From Nomia melanderi (Eukaryota > Arthropoda > Insecta > Hymenoptera > Halictidae), in NCBI RefSeq assembly GCF_051020985.1, contig NC_134999.1:6324001-6388000 (forward strand): a DNA stretch of 64,000 bases. The letters are read 5' to 3'. Positions 1 through 12,856 of this stretch are shown in pieces. The notes beneath the pieces are model-generated. The model saw only the letters and a list, made by a program, of their open reading frames with translations. It did no database searches and was not told the origin of the DNA. Within the stretch, counting starts at the first letter, position 1. Every line of letters begins with the position of its first letter. Position numbers and translations under genes: made by a program.

Positions 1-1572
1 GACGGAATCCAGGTTTTCCACTTTGGAAACCTGGATTGTATAGTCTAAAGGCAATTTCGACCAAAAGTATCCAGAACTTCTCATGGGTCAGCCGGATGCA
101 GCCTTCGTCCCTATGAGACATCGTCCTGGAGTCCCATCACTGCTAAGTCAAATGGCTACCCCCGACCTTCCTGGCCATTCTGCCCGACGGAATCCAAGTT
201 TTGCACTTTGGAAACCTGGATTGTATAGTCTAAAGTCAATTTCGAAAAAAAGTATCCCGACCTTCCCATCGGTCAGCCGGATGTAGCCTTGGTCCCTATG
301 AGACATCGTCCTCGAGTCCCATCACTGCTAAGTCAAATGGCTACCCCCGACCTTCCTGGCAATTCTGCAGGACGGAATCCAAGTTTTGCACTTTGGAAAC
401 CTGGATTGTATAGTCTAAAGTCAATTTCGACCAAAGTATCCCGAACTTCCCACGGGTCAGCCGGATGTAGCCTTCGTCCCTATGAGACATCGTCCTGGAG
501 TCCCATCACTGCTAAGTCAAATGGCTACCCCCGACCTTCCTGGCAATTCAGGCCGACGGAATCCAAGTTTTCCACTTTGGCAACCTGGTTTGTATAGTCT
601 AAAGTCAATTTCGACCAAAACTATACCGAACTTCCCATCGGTCAGCCGGATGTAGCCTTGGAACCTATGAGACCTTGTCCTGGAGTCCCATCACTGCTAA
701 GTCAAATGACTACCCCCGACTTTCTTGGCAATTCTGCCTGACGGAATCCAAGTTTTGCACTTTGGAAACCTGGATTGTATAGTCTAAAGGCAATTTCGAC
801 CAAAAGTATCCCGACCTTCCCATCGGTCAGCCGGATGTAGCCTTCGTCCCTATGAGACATCGTCCTGGAGTCCCATCACTGCTAAGTCAAATGGCTACCC
901 CCGACCTTCCTGGCAATTCTGCCCGACGGAAGCCAAGTTTTGCACTTTGGAAACCTGGATTGTATAGTCTAAAGTGAATTTCGACCAAAAGTATCCCGAA
1001 ATTTCCATGGGTCAGCCGGATGTAGCCTTGGTCCCTATGAGACCTCTCCCTGGTGTCCAATCACTGCTAAGTCAAATGGCTACCCCCGACCTTCCTGGCA
1101 ATTCTGGCCGACGGAATCCAAGGTTTCCACTTTGGCAACCTGCTTTGTATTGTCTAAAGTCATTTTCGACCAAAAGTATCCAGAACTTCCCATCGGTCAG
1201 ACGGATGTAGCCTTGGTCCCTATGAGACCTGTCCCTGATGTCCAATCACTGCTAAGTCAAATGGCTCCCCCCGACCTTCCTGGCACTTCTGGCCGACGGA
1301 ATCCAAGTTTTCCACTTTGGAAACCTGGATTGTATAGTCTAAAGGCAATTTCGACCAAAAGTATCCCGACCTTCCCGTCGGTCAGCCGGATGTAGCCTTG
1401 GTCCCTATGAGACCTCGTCCTGGGGTCCCATCACAGCTAAGTCAAATTGCTCCCCCGACCTTCCAGGCAATTCCGGCCGACAGAATCCAAGTTTTCCACA
1501 TTGGAAACCTGGATTGTATAGTCTAAAGTCTATTTCGACCAAAAGTATCCCGACCTTCCCATCGGTCAGCCG
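1..1572 (+). repeat. Left block of the array, partly duplicated downstream
   Basis: There are about 8.5 monomers, and the window begins inside one. Bases 1-460 match 11461-11921 with only a handful of substitutions and one 1-bp indel (CCAAAG against CCAAAAG near 431). This places the left edge inside a higher-order copy that extends upstream of the window. Bases 770-1366 match 2247-2843 (offset 1,477 bp, 8 monomers). A monomer near 243 has a run of seven A (TTCGAAAAAAAG), a marker seen again near 11700, 31881, 32067 and 58653. Confidence 0.85.
770..1366 (+). repeat. Segmental copy, about 597 bp, first copy
   Basis: This matches 2247-2843 with about two substitutions (for example GTCCC at 846 against GTCCA at 2323). 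Both copies carry the unusual CTAAAGGCAATTTCG and GACGGAAGCC variants. The match stops at ...GTATCC, after which the left copy reads CGACC and the right copy reads AGAAC. Confidence 0.85.
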
Positions 1573-2246
1573 GATGTTTCCTTGGTCCCTATGAGACCTC
1601 GTCCTGGAGTCCCATCACAGCTAAGACAAATGGCTCCCCCGACCTTCCTCGCAATTCCGGCCGACGGAATCCAAGTTTTCCACTTTGAAAACCTGAATTC
1701 TATAGTCTAAAGTCATTTTCGACCAAAAGTATCCTGACCTTCCCATCGGTCAGCCGGATGTAGTCTTGGTCCCTATGAGACCTCTCCCTGGTGTCCAATC
1801 ACCGCTACGTCAAATGGCTTCCCCCGACCTTCCTGGCAATTTTGGCCGACGGAATCCAAGTTTTCCACTTCGGCAACCTGGTTTGTATTGTCTAAAGTCA
1901 TTTTCGACCAATAGTATCCCGACCTCCCCATCGGTCAGCCGGATGTAGCCTTAGTCCCTATGTGACCACGTCCTGTGGTCCCATCACAGCTAAGTCAACT
2001 GGCTCCCCCGACTTTCCTGGCAATTCCGGCCGACGGAATCCAAGTTTTCCACTTTGGAAGCCTGGATTGTATAGTCTAAAGTCAATTTCGACCAAAATTA
2101 TCCCGACGTTCCCATCGGTCAGCCGGATGTAGCCTTGGTCCCTATGAGACCTCTCCCTGGGGTCCAATCACTGCTAAGTCAAATGGCTACCCCCGACCTT
2201 CCTGGCAATTCTGGCCGAGGGAATCCAAGGTTTCCACTTTGGCAAC

Positions 2247-2843
2247 CTGGATTGTATAGTCTAAAGGCAATTTCGACCAAAAGTATCCCGACCTTCCCAT
2301 CGGTCAGCCGGATGTAGCCTTCGTCCATATGAGACATCGTCCTGGAGTCCCATCACTGCTAAGTCAAATGGCTACCCCCGACCTTCCTGGCAATTCTGCC
2401 CGACGGAAGCCAAGTTTTGCACTTTGGAAACCTGGATTGTATAGTCTAAAGTGAATTTCGACCAAAAGTATCCCGAAATTTCCATGGGTCAGCCGGATGT
2501 AGCCTTGGTCCCTATGAGACCTCTCCCTGGTGTCCAATCACTGCTAAGTCAAATGGCTACCCCCGACCTTCCTGGCAATTCTGGCCGACGGAATCCAAGG
2601 TTTCCACTTTGGCAACCTGCTTTGTATTGTCTAAAGTCATTTTCGACCAAAAGTATCCAGACCTTCCCATCGGTCAGACGGATGTAGCCTTGGTCCCTAT
2701 GAGACCTGTCCCTGATGTCCAATCACTGCTAAGTCAAATGGCTCCCCCCGACCTTCCTGGCACTTCTGGCCGACGGAATCCAAGTTTTCCACTTTGGAAA
2801 CCTGGATTGTATAGTCTAAAGGCAATTTCGACCAAAAGTATCC
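2247..2843 (+). repeat. Segmental copy, about 597 bp, second copy (inside U1)
   Basis: This is the partner of 770-1366 at a distance of eight monomers. It lies inside U1 and therefore recurs again at 10936-11532 in U2. Its continuation (AGAACTTCTCATGGG) is the sequence found near base 70 of the window. Confidence 0.85.
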
Positions 2844-3888
2844 AGAACTTCTCATGGGTCAGCCGGATGCAGCCTTCGTCCCTATGAGACATCGTCCTGG
2901 AGTCCCATCACTGCTAAGTCAAATGGCTACCCCCGACCTTCCTGGCAATTCTGCAGGACGGAATCCAAGTTTTGCACTTTGGAAACCTGGATTGTATAGT
3001 CTAAAGTCAATTTCGACCAAAAGTATCCCGAACTTCCCACGGGTCAGCCGGATGTAGCCTTGTTCCCTATGAGACCTCTCCCTGGTGCCCAATCACTTCT
3101 AAGTCAAATGGCTACCCCCGACATACCTGGCAATTCTGCCCGACGGAATCCAAGTTTTGCACTTTGGAAACCTGGATTGTATAGTCTAAAGTCAATTTCG
3201 ACGAAATGTATACCGACCTTCCCATCGGTCAGCCGGATGTAGCCTTGGAACCTATGAGACCTCGTCCTGGAGTCCCATCACTGCTAAATCAAATGACTAC
3301 CCCCGACCTTCCTGGCAATTCTGCCCGACGGAATCCAAGTTTTGCACTTTGGAAACCTGGATTGTATAGTGTAAAGTCAATTTCGCCCAAAAGTATCCCG
3401 AACTTCCCATCGGTCAGCTGGATGTAGCATTGGTCCCTATGAGACCTCGTCCTGGAGTCCCATCACTGCTAAGTCAAATGACTACCCCCGTCCTTCCTGG
3501 CAACTCTGCCCGACGGAATCCAAGTTTTGCACTTTGGAAGCCTGTATTGTATTGTCTAAAGTCAATTTCGACCAAAAGTATCCCGAACTTCCCATTGGTC
3601 AGTCGGATGTAGCCTTGGAACCTATGAGACCTCGTCCTGGAGTCCCATCACAGCTAAGTCAAATGGCTTCCCCCCACCTTCCTGGCAATTCTGGCCGACG
3701 GAATCCAAGTTTTCCACTTTGGAAATCCGGATTGTATAGTCTAAAGTCAATTTCGACCAAAAGTATCCGGACCTTCCCATCGGGCAGCCGAATGTAGCCT
3801 TGGAACCTATGAGACCTCGTCCTGGAGTCCCTTCAAAGCTAGGTCAAATGGCTCCACCGACCTTCCTCGCAATTCCGGCCGACGGAAT

Positions 3889-3914
3889 CCAGGTTTTCCA
3901 CTTTGAAAACCTGG
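3889..3914. repeat. Perfect 10-bp inverted repeat, 6-nt spacer (dyad monomer 1)
   Basis: Left arm CCAGGTTTTC at 3889-3898 and right arm GAAAACCTGG at 3905-3914, separated by CACTTT. Most monomers read CCAAGTTTTCC and GGAAACCTGG here, which gives only a 5-6-bp imperfect stem. The host monomer belongs to a lineage marked by TTCAAAGCTAGGTC upstream. Confidence 0.9.
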
Positions 3915-4352
3915 TTTGTATAGCCTAAAGTCAATTTCGACCAGAAGTATCCCGACCTGCCCATCGGTCAGCCGGATGTAGCCTTGGTCCCTATGAGATC
4001 TCGTCCCGGAGTCCCATCACTGCTAAGTCAAATGGCTACCCCCGACCTTCCTGGCAATTCAGGCCGACGGAATCCAAGTTTTCCACTTTGGCAACCTGGT
4101 TTGTATAGTCTAAAGTCATTTTCGACCAAAAGTATCCCGAACTTCCCATTGGTCAGTCGGATGTAGCCTTGGAACCTATGAGACCTCGTCCTGGAGTCCA
4201 ATCACTGCTAAGTAAAATGGCTACCCCCGACCTTCCTGGCAATTCTGCTCGACGGAATCCAAGTTTCCACTTTGGCAATCTGGTTTGTATAGTCTAAAGT
4301 CATTTTCGACCAAAAGTATACCGATCTTCCCATCAGTCAGCTGGATGTAGCC

Positions 4353-4540
4353 TTGGGCGCTATTAGACCTCGTCCTTGCGTCCCATCACTGCTATTTCAA
4401 ATGGCAGTTACCCCCGACATTCCTGTGTACTCTGCCCGACGGAATCCAAGTTTTCCACTTTGGAAACCTGATTTCTATTGTCTAAAGTCAATTTCGGCCA
4501 AAAGTATCCCGACCTTCCCATCGGTCAGCCGGATGTAGCC
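4353..4540 (+). repeat. 188-bp monomer class (3-bp insertion), example
   Basis: This monomer has ATGGCAGTTACC where most have ATGGCTACC, plus CTATTAGACC, CGTCCTTGCG and CATTCCTGTGTACTC. Close relatives begin near 7497, 12672, 15260, 21188, 22483 and 28782. A sister form with GGCAGCTACC begins at 9529, 17664 and 24887. All lie in the first 29 kb except a partial relative near 34757. Confidence 0.8.
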
Positions 4541-5090
4541 TTCGTCCCTATGAGACATCGTCCTGGAGTCCCATCACTGCTAAGTCAAATGGCTACCCCC
4601 GACCTTCCTGGCAATTCTGGCCGACGGAATCCAAGTTTTCCACTTTGGCAACCTGGTATGTATGGTCTAAAGTCATACTCGACCAAAAGTATCCCGACCT
4701 TCCCATCGGTCAGCCGGATGTAGCCTCCGTCCCTATGAGACCTCGTCCTGGAGTCCCATCACTGCTAAGTCAAATGGCTACCACCGACCTTCCTGGCAAT
4801 TCTGCCCAACGGAATCCAAGTTTTCCAATTTGGCAACATGGTTTGTATAGTCTAATGTCATTTTCAACAAAAGTATCCCGACCTTCCCATCGGTCAGCCG
4901 GATGTAGCCTCCGTCCCTATGAGACCTCGTCCTGGAGTCCCATCACTGCTAAATCAAATGACTACCCCCGACCTTCCTGGCAATTCTGCCCGACGGAATC
5001 CAAGTTTTCCAATTTGGCAACATGGTTTGTATAGTCTAATGTCATTTTCAACAAAAGTATCCAGACCTTCCCATCGGTCAGCCGGATGTA

Positions 5091-5955
5091 GCCTTGGTCG
5101 CTATTAGACCTCGCCCTGGAGTCCCATCTCGGCGAAGTCAAATGGTTTCCCCCGACCGTCCTGGCAATTCTGCCCGACGGAACAGATGTTTTCCACTTTG
5201 GAAACCTGGATTGTTTAGTCTAAAGTTAATTTCGACCAAAAGTATCCCGAACTTCCCATCGGTCAGCCGGATGTAGCCTTGGAAACTATGAGACCTCGTC
5301 CTGGATTCCCCTCACTGCTAAGTCAAATGACTACCACCGACCTTCCTGGCAATTCTGCCCGACGGAGTCCAAGTTTTCCACTTGGGAAACCTGGTTTGTA
5401 TAGTCTACAGTCAATTTCGACCAAAAGTATCCCGACCTTCCCATCGGTCAGCCGGATGTAGCCTTCGTCCCTATGAGACATCGTCCTGGAGTCCCATCAC
5501 AGCTAAGACAAATGGCACCCCCGACCTTCCTGGCAATTCGTGCTGACGGATTCCAAGTTTTCCACTTTGGAAACCTTGTTTGTATAATCTAAAGTCAATT
5601 TCGACTAAAAGTATCCCGACCTTCCCATCGGTCAGCCGGATGTAGCCTTGGCCCCATGAGACCTCTCCCAGGTGTGCAATCACTTCTAAGTCAAATTCCT
5701 TCCCCCGACCTTCCTGGCTATTCTGCCCGACGGAATCCAAGTTTTCCACTTTAGAAACCTGGTTTGTATAGTCTAAAGTCAATTTCGACCAAAGTATTCA
5801 GGCCTTCCCATCGGTCAGCCGGATGAAGCATCGGTCCCTATGAGACCTCGCCCTGGTGTCCAATCACTGCTAAGACAAATGGCTACCCCCGACCTTCCTG
5901 GCAATTCTGCCCGACGGAATCCAAGTTTTGCACTTTGGAAACCTGGATTGTATAG
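5091..5955 (+). repeat. Segment Q, copy 1 (865 bp)
   Basis: Q begins with a CCTTGGTCGCTATTAG variant and carries CTCGGCGAAG, CGACCGTCC, AATTCGTGCTGACGG and GATGAAGCATCGG in order. Copy 1 has private variants AACAGATGTT and CTGCCCGACGGAGTCC where the other four have AACAGAAGTT and CTGCCGGACGG. It is followed by CCCAAAGTCAATTTCG, as is copy 3. Confidence 0.9.
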
Positions 5956-7863
5956 CCCAAAGTCAATTTCGACCAAAAGTGTCCCGAACTTCCCATGGGT
6001 CAGCCGGATGTAGCCTTCGTCCCTATGAGACCTCGCTCTGGTGTCCAGTCACTGCTAAGGCAAATGGCTACCCCCGACCTTCCTGGCAATTCTGACCGAC
6101 GGAATCCAAGTTTTGCACTTTGGAAACCTGGATTGTATAGTCTAAAGCCAGTTTCAACCAAAAGTATCCCGACCTTCCCATCGGTCAGCCGGATGTAGCC
6201 ATGGAACCTATGAGACCTCGTCCTGGAGTCCCATCACTGCTAAGTCAAATGACTACCCCCGACCTTCCTCGCAATTCCGGCCGACGGAATCCAAGTTTTC
6301 CACTTTGAAAACCTGGTTTGTATAGTCTACAGTCAATTTCGACCAAAAGTATCCCGACCTTCCCATCGGTCAGCCGGATGTAGCCTTCGTCCCTATAAGA
6401 CATCGTCCTGGAGTCCCATCACTGCTAAGTCAAATGGCTACCCCCGACCTTCCTGGCAATTCTGCCCGACGGAATCCACGTTTTGCACTTTGGAAACCTG
6501 GATTGTATAGTCTAAAGTCAATTTCGACGAAATGTATACCCACCTTCCCATCGGTCAGCCGGATGTAGCCTTGGAACCTATGAGACCTCGTCCTGGAGTC
6601 CCATCACTGCTAAATCTAATGACTACCCCCGACCTTCCTGGCAATTCTGCCCGACGGAATCCAAGTTTTGCACTTAGGAAACCTGGATTGTATAGTGTAA
6701 AGTCAATTTCGACCAAAAGTATCCCGAACTTCCCATCGGTCAGCTGGATGTAGCCTTGGTCCCTATGAGACCTCGTCCTGGAGTCCCATCACTGCTAAGT
6801 CAAATGACTACCCCCGTCCTTCCTGGCAACTCTGCCCGACGGAATCCAAGTTTTGCACTTTGGAAGCCTGTATTGTATTGTCTAAAGTCAATTTCGACCA
6901 AAAGTATCCGGACCTTCCCATCGGTCAGCCGGATGTAGCCTTGGTCCCTATGAGACCTCTCCCTGGTGTCCAATCACTGCTAAGGCTAATGGCTTCCCCC
7001 GACCTTCCTGGCAATTCTGGCTGACGGAATCCAAGTTTTCCACTTTGGAAACCTGGATTGTATAGTCTAAAGTCAATTTCGACCAGAAGTATCCCGACCT
7101 ATCCATCGGTCAGCCGGATGTAGCCTTGGTCCCTATGAGATCTCGTCCCGGAGTCCCATCACTGCTAAGTCAAATGGCTACCCCCGACCTTCCTGGCAAT
7201 TCAGGCCGACGGAATCCAAGTTTTCCACTTTGGCAACCTGGTTTGTATAGTCTAAAGTCATTTTCGACCAAAAGTATCCCGAACGTCCCATTGGTCAGTC
7301 GGATGTAGCCTTGGAACCTATGAGACCTCGTCCTGGAGTCCAATCACTGCTAAGTAAAATGGCTACCCCCGACCTTCCTGCCAATTCTGCTCGACGGAAT
7401 CCAAGTTTCCACTTTGGCAATCTGGTTTGTATAGTCTAAAGTCATTTTCGACCAAAAGTATACCGATCTTCCCATCAGTCAGCTGGATGTAGCCTTGGGC
7501 GCTATTAGACCTCGTCCTTGCGTCCCATCACTGCTATGTCAAATGGCAGTTACCCCCGACATTCCTGTGTACTCTGCCCGACGGAATCCAAGTTTTCCAC
7601 TTTGGAAACCTGATTTCTATTGTCTAAAGTCATAGTCGACCAAAAGTATCCCGACCTTCCCATCGGTCAGCCGGATGTAGCCTCCGTCCCTATGAGACCT
7701 CGTCCTGGAGTCCCATCACTGCTAAGTCAAATGGCTACCACCGACCTTCCTGGCAATTCTGCCCAACGGAATCTAAGTTTTCCAATTTGGCAACATGGTT
7801 TGTATAGTCTAATGTCATTTTCAACAAAAGTATCCAGACCTTCCCATCGGTCAGCCGGATGTA

Positions 7864-8728
7864 GCCTTGGTCGCTATTAGACCTCGCCCTGGAGTCCCAT
7901 CTCGGCGAAGTCAAATGGTTTCCCCCGACCGTCCTGGCAATTCTGCCCGACGGAACAGAAGTTTTCCACTTTGGAAACCTGGATTGTTTAGTCTAAAGTT
8001 AATTTCGACCAAAAGTATCCCGAACTTCCCATCGGTCAGCCGGATGTAGCCTTGGAAACTATGAGACCTCGTCCTGGATTCCCCTCACTGCTAAGTCAAA
8101 TGACTACCACCGACCTTCCTGGCAATTCTGCCGGACGGAGTCCAAGTTTTCCACTTGGGAAACCTGGTTTGTATAGTCTACAGTCAATTTCGACCAAAAG
8201 TATCCCGACCTTCCCATCGGTCAGCCGGATGTAGCCTTCGTCCCTATGAGACATCGTCCTGGAGTCCCATCACAGCTAAGACAAATGGCACCCCCGACCT
8301 TCCTGGCAATTCGTGCTGACGGATTCCAAGTTTTCCACTTTGGAAACCTTGTTTGTATAATCTAAAGTCAATTTCGACTAAAAGTATCCCGACCTTCCCA
8401 TCGGTCAGCCGGATGTAGCCTTGGCCCCATGAGACCTCTCCCAGGTGTGCAATCACTTCTAAGTCAAATTCCTTCCCCCGACCTTCCTGGCTATTCTGCC
8501 CGACGGAATCCAAGTTTTCCACTTTAGAAACCTGGTTTGTATAGTCTAAAGTCAATTTCGACCAAAGTATTCAGGCCTTCCCATCGGTCAGCCGGATGAA
8601 GCATCGGTCCCTATGAGACCTCGCCCTGGTGTCCAATCACTGCTAAGACAAATGGCTACCCCCGACCTTCCTGGCAATTCTGCCCGACGGAATCCAAGTT
8701 TTGCACTTTGGAAACCTGGATTGTATAG
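7864..8728 (+). repeat. Segment Q, copy 2
   Basis: It lies 2,773 bp (15 monomers) after copy 1. It shares GAACTTCCC with copy 1 but AACAGAAGTT and CTGCCGGACGG with copies 3-5, so it is intermediate. It is followed by the CGACGAAATGTATACC monomer, as are copies 4 and 5. Confidence 0.9.
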
Positions 8729-11700
8729 TCTAAAGTCAATTTCGACGAAATGTATACCGACCTTCCCATTGGTCAGCCGGATGTAGCCTTGGAACCTATG
8801 AGACCTCGTCCTGGAGTCCCATCACTGCTAAATCAAATGACTACCCCCGACCTTCCTGGCAATTCTGCCCGACGGAATCCAAGTTTTGCACTTTGGAAAC
8901 CTGGATTGTATAGTGTAAAGTCAATTTCGACCAAAAGTATCCCGAACTTCCCATCGGTCAGCTGGATGTAGCCTTGGTCCCTATGAGACCTCGTCCTGGA
9001 GTCCCATCACTGCTAAGTCAAATGACTACCCCCGTCCTTCCTGGCAACTCTGCCCGACGGAATCCAAGTTTTGCACTTTGGAAGCCTGTATTGTATTGTC
9101 TAAAGTCAATTTCGACCAAAAGTATCCCGACCTTCCCATCGGTCAGCCGGATGTAGCCTTGGTCCCTATGAGATCTCGTCCCGGAGTCCCATCACTGCTA
9201 AGTCAAATGGCTACCCCCGACCTTCCTGACAATTCAGGCCGACGGAATCCAAGTTTTCCACTTTGGCAACCTGGTTTGTATAGTCTAAAGTCATTTTCGA
9301 CCAAAAGTATCCCGAACTTCCCATTGGTCGGTCGGATGTAGCCTTGGAACCTATGAGACCTCGTCCTGGAGACCCATCACTGCTAAGTCAAATGGCTGCA
9401 CCCGACCTTCCTGGCAATTCTGGCCGACGGAATCCAAGTTTTCCACTTTGGCAACCTGGTTTGTATAGTCTAAAGTCATTTTCCACCAAAAGTATCCAGA
9501 CCTTCCCATCGGTCCGCCGGATGTAGCCTTGGTCTCTATGAGACCTCGCCCAGGTGTCCAATTACTGCTATGTCATATGGCAGCTACCCCCGACATTCCT
9601 GTGTACTCTGCCCGACGGAATCCAAGTTTTCCACTTTGGCAACCTGGCTTGTATAGTCTAAAGTCAATTTCGACCAAAAGTATCCCGACCTTCCCATCGG
9701 TCAGCCGGATGTAGCCTTCGTCCCTATGACACATCGTCATGGAGTCCAAACACTGCTAAGTCAAATGGCTACCCCCGACCTTCCTGGCAATTCTGCCCGA
9801 CGGAATCCAAGTTTGGCACTTTGGAAACCTGGATTGTATAGTCTAAAGACAATTTCGACCAAAAGTATCCCGACCTTCCCATCGGTCAGCCGGATGTAGC
9901 CTTGGTCCCTATGAGACCCCTCCCTGGTGTCCAATCACTGCTAAGTCACATGGCTACCCACGACCTTCCTGGCAATTCTGGCCGACGGAATCCAAGTTTT
10001 CCACTTTGGCAACCTGGTTTGTATAGTCTAAAGTCAATTTCGACTAAAAGTATCCCGACCTTCCCATCGGTCAGCCGCATGTAGCCTTGGTCCCTATGAG
10101 ACCTCGTCCTGGAGTCCAATCACTGCTAAGTAAAATGGCTACCCCCGACCTTCCTGGCAATTCTGCTCGACGGAATCCATGTTTCCACTTTGGCAATCTG
10201 GTTTGTATAGTCTAAAGTCATTTTCGACCAAAAGTATACCGATCTTCCCATCAGTCAGCTGGATGTTTCCTTGGTCCCTATGAGACCTCGTCCTGGAGTC
10301 CCATCACAGCTAAGACAAATGGCTCCCCCGACCTTCCTCGCAATTCCGGCCGACGGAATCCAAGTTTTCCACTTTGAAAACCTGAATTCTATAGTCTAAA
10401 GTCATTTTCGACCAAAAGTATCCCGACCTTCCCATCGGTCAGCCGGATGTAGTCTTGGTCCCTATGAGACCTCTCCCTGGTGCCCAATCACCGCTACGTC
10501 AAATGGCTTCCCCCGACCTTCCTGGCAATTTTGGCCGACGGAATCCAAGTTTTCCACTTCGGCAACCTGGTTTGTATTGTCTAAAGTCATTTTCGACCAA
10601 TAGTATCCCGACCTCCCCATCGGTCAGCCGGATGTAGCCTTAGTCCCTATGTGACCTCGTCCTGTGGTCCCATCACAGCTAAGTCAACTGGCTCCCCCGA
10701 CTTTCCTGGCAATTCCGGCCGACGGAATCCAAGTTTTCCACTTTGGAAGCCTGGATTGTATAGTCTAAAGTCAATTTCGACCAAAATTATCCCGACGTTC
10801 CCATCGGTCAGCCGGATGTAGCCTTGGTCCCTATGAGACCTCTCCCTGGGGTCCAATCACTGCTAAGTCAAATGGCTACCCCCGACCTTCCTGGCAATTC
10901 TGGCCGAGGGAATCCAAGGTTTCCACTTTGGCAACCTGGATTGTATAGTCTAAAGGCAATTTCGACCAAAAGTATCCCGACCTTCCCATCGGTCAGCCGG
11001 ATGTAGCCTTCGTCCCTATGAGACATCGTCCTGGAGTCCCATCACTGCTAAGTCAAATGGCTACCCCCGACCTTCCTGGCAATTCTGCCCGACGGAAGCC
11101 AAGTTTTGCACTTTGGAAACCTGGATTGTATAGTCTAAAGTGAATTTCGACCAAAAGTATCCCGAAATTTCCATGGGTCAGCCGGATGTAGCCTTGGTCC
11201 CTATGAGACCTCTCCCTGGTGTCCAATCACTGCTAAGTCAAATGGCTACCCCCGACCTTCCTGGCAATTCTGGCCGACGGAATCCAAGGTTTCCACTTTG
11301 GCAACCTGCTTTGTATTGTCTAAAGTCATTTTCGACCAAAAGTATCCAGACCTTCCCATCGGTCAGACGGATGTAGCCTTGGTCCCTATGAGACCTGTCC
11401 CTGATGTCCAATCACTGCTAAGTCAAATGGCTCCCCCCGACCTTCCTGGCACTTCTGGCCGACGGAATCCAAGTTTTCCACTTTGGAAACCTGGATTGTA
11501 TAGTCTAAAGGCAATTTCGACCAAAAGTATCCAGAACTTCTCATGGGTCAGCCGGATGCAGCCTTCGTCCCTATGAGACATCGTCCTGGAGTCCCATCAC
11601 TGCTAAGTCAAATGGCTACCCCCGACCTTCCTGGCCATTCTGCCCGACGGAATCGAAGTTTTGCACTTTGGAAACCTGGATTGTATAGTCTAAAGTCAAT

Positions 11701-12856
11701 TTCGAAAAAAATTATCCCGACCTTCCCATCGGTCAGCCGGATGTAGCCTTGGTCCCTATGAGACATCGTCCTCGAGTCCCATCACTGCTAAGTCAAACGG
11801 CTACCCCCGACCTTCCTGGCAATTCTGCAGGACGGAATCCAAGTTTTGCACTTTGGAAACCTGGATTGTATAGTCTAAAGTCAATTTCGACCAAAAGTAT
11901 CCCGAACTTCCCACGGGTCAGCCGGATGTAGGCTTCGTCCCTATGAGACATCGTCGTGGAGTCCCATCACTACTAAGTCAAATCGCTACCCCCGACCTTC
12001 CTGGCAATTCCGGCCGACGGAATCGAAGTTTTCCACTTTGGAAACCTGGTTTGTATAGTCAAAAGTCAATTTCGACCAAAAGTATCCCGAACTTCCCATC
12101 GGTCAGCCGGAGGTAGCCTTGGAACCTGAGACCTCGTCCTGGAGTCCCAGCACTGCTAAGTCAAATGACTACCCCCGACCTTCCTGGCAATTCAGCCCGA
12201 CGGAGTCCAAGTTTTCCACTTTGGAAACCTGGTTTGTATAGTCTAAAGTCAATTTCGACCAAAAGTAACCCGACCTTCCCATCGGTCAGCCGGATGTAGC
12301 CTTGTTCCCTATGAGACCTCTCCCTGGTGCCCAATCACTTCTAAGTCAAATGGCTACCCCCGACATACCTGGCAATTCTGCCCGACGGAATCCAAGTTTT
12401 GCACTTTGGAAACCTGGATTGTATAGTCTAAAGTCAATTTCGACGAAATGTATACCGACCTTCCCATCGGTCAGCCGGATGTAGCCTTGGAACCTATGAG
12501 ACCTCGTCCTGGAGTCCCATCACTGCTAAATCAAATGACTACCCCCGACCTTCCTGGCAATTCTGCCCGACGGAATCCAAGTTTTGCACTTTGGAAACCT
12601 GGATTGTATAGTCTAAAGTCAATTTCGACGAAATGTATACCGATCTTCCCATCAGTCAGCTGGATGTAGCCTTGGGCGCTATTAGACCTCGTCCTTGCGT
12701 CCCATCACTGCTATTTCAAATGGCAGTTACCCCCGACATTCCTGTGTACTCTGCCCGACGGAATCCAAGTTTTCCACTTTGGAAACCTGATTTCTATTGT
12801 CTAAAGTCAATTTCGGCCAAAAGTATCCAGACCTTCCCATCGGTCAGCCGGATGTA

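Larger units (their letters stand above)
1573..10261 (+). repeat. Higher-order unit U1, 8,689 bp (about 47 monomers)
   Basis: The diagnostic variant GGATGTTTCC at 1569-1578 recurs at 10258, and from there 10262-11632 repeats 1573-2943 with only scattered substitutions (for example CCTGACC against CCCGACC, and GACCACG against GACCTCG). Later parts of U1 match U2 at offsets that step by whole monomers: 9,242, 8,319, 7,766, 7,950 and 8,135 bp. U1 holds two copies of the 865-bp segment Q and one of the seven 10-bp dyad monomers. Confidence 0.88.
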
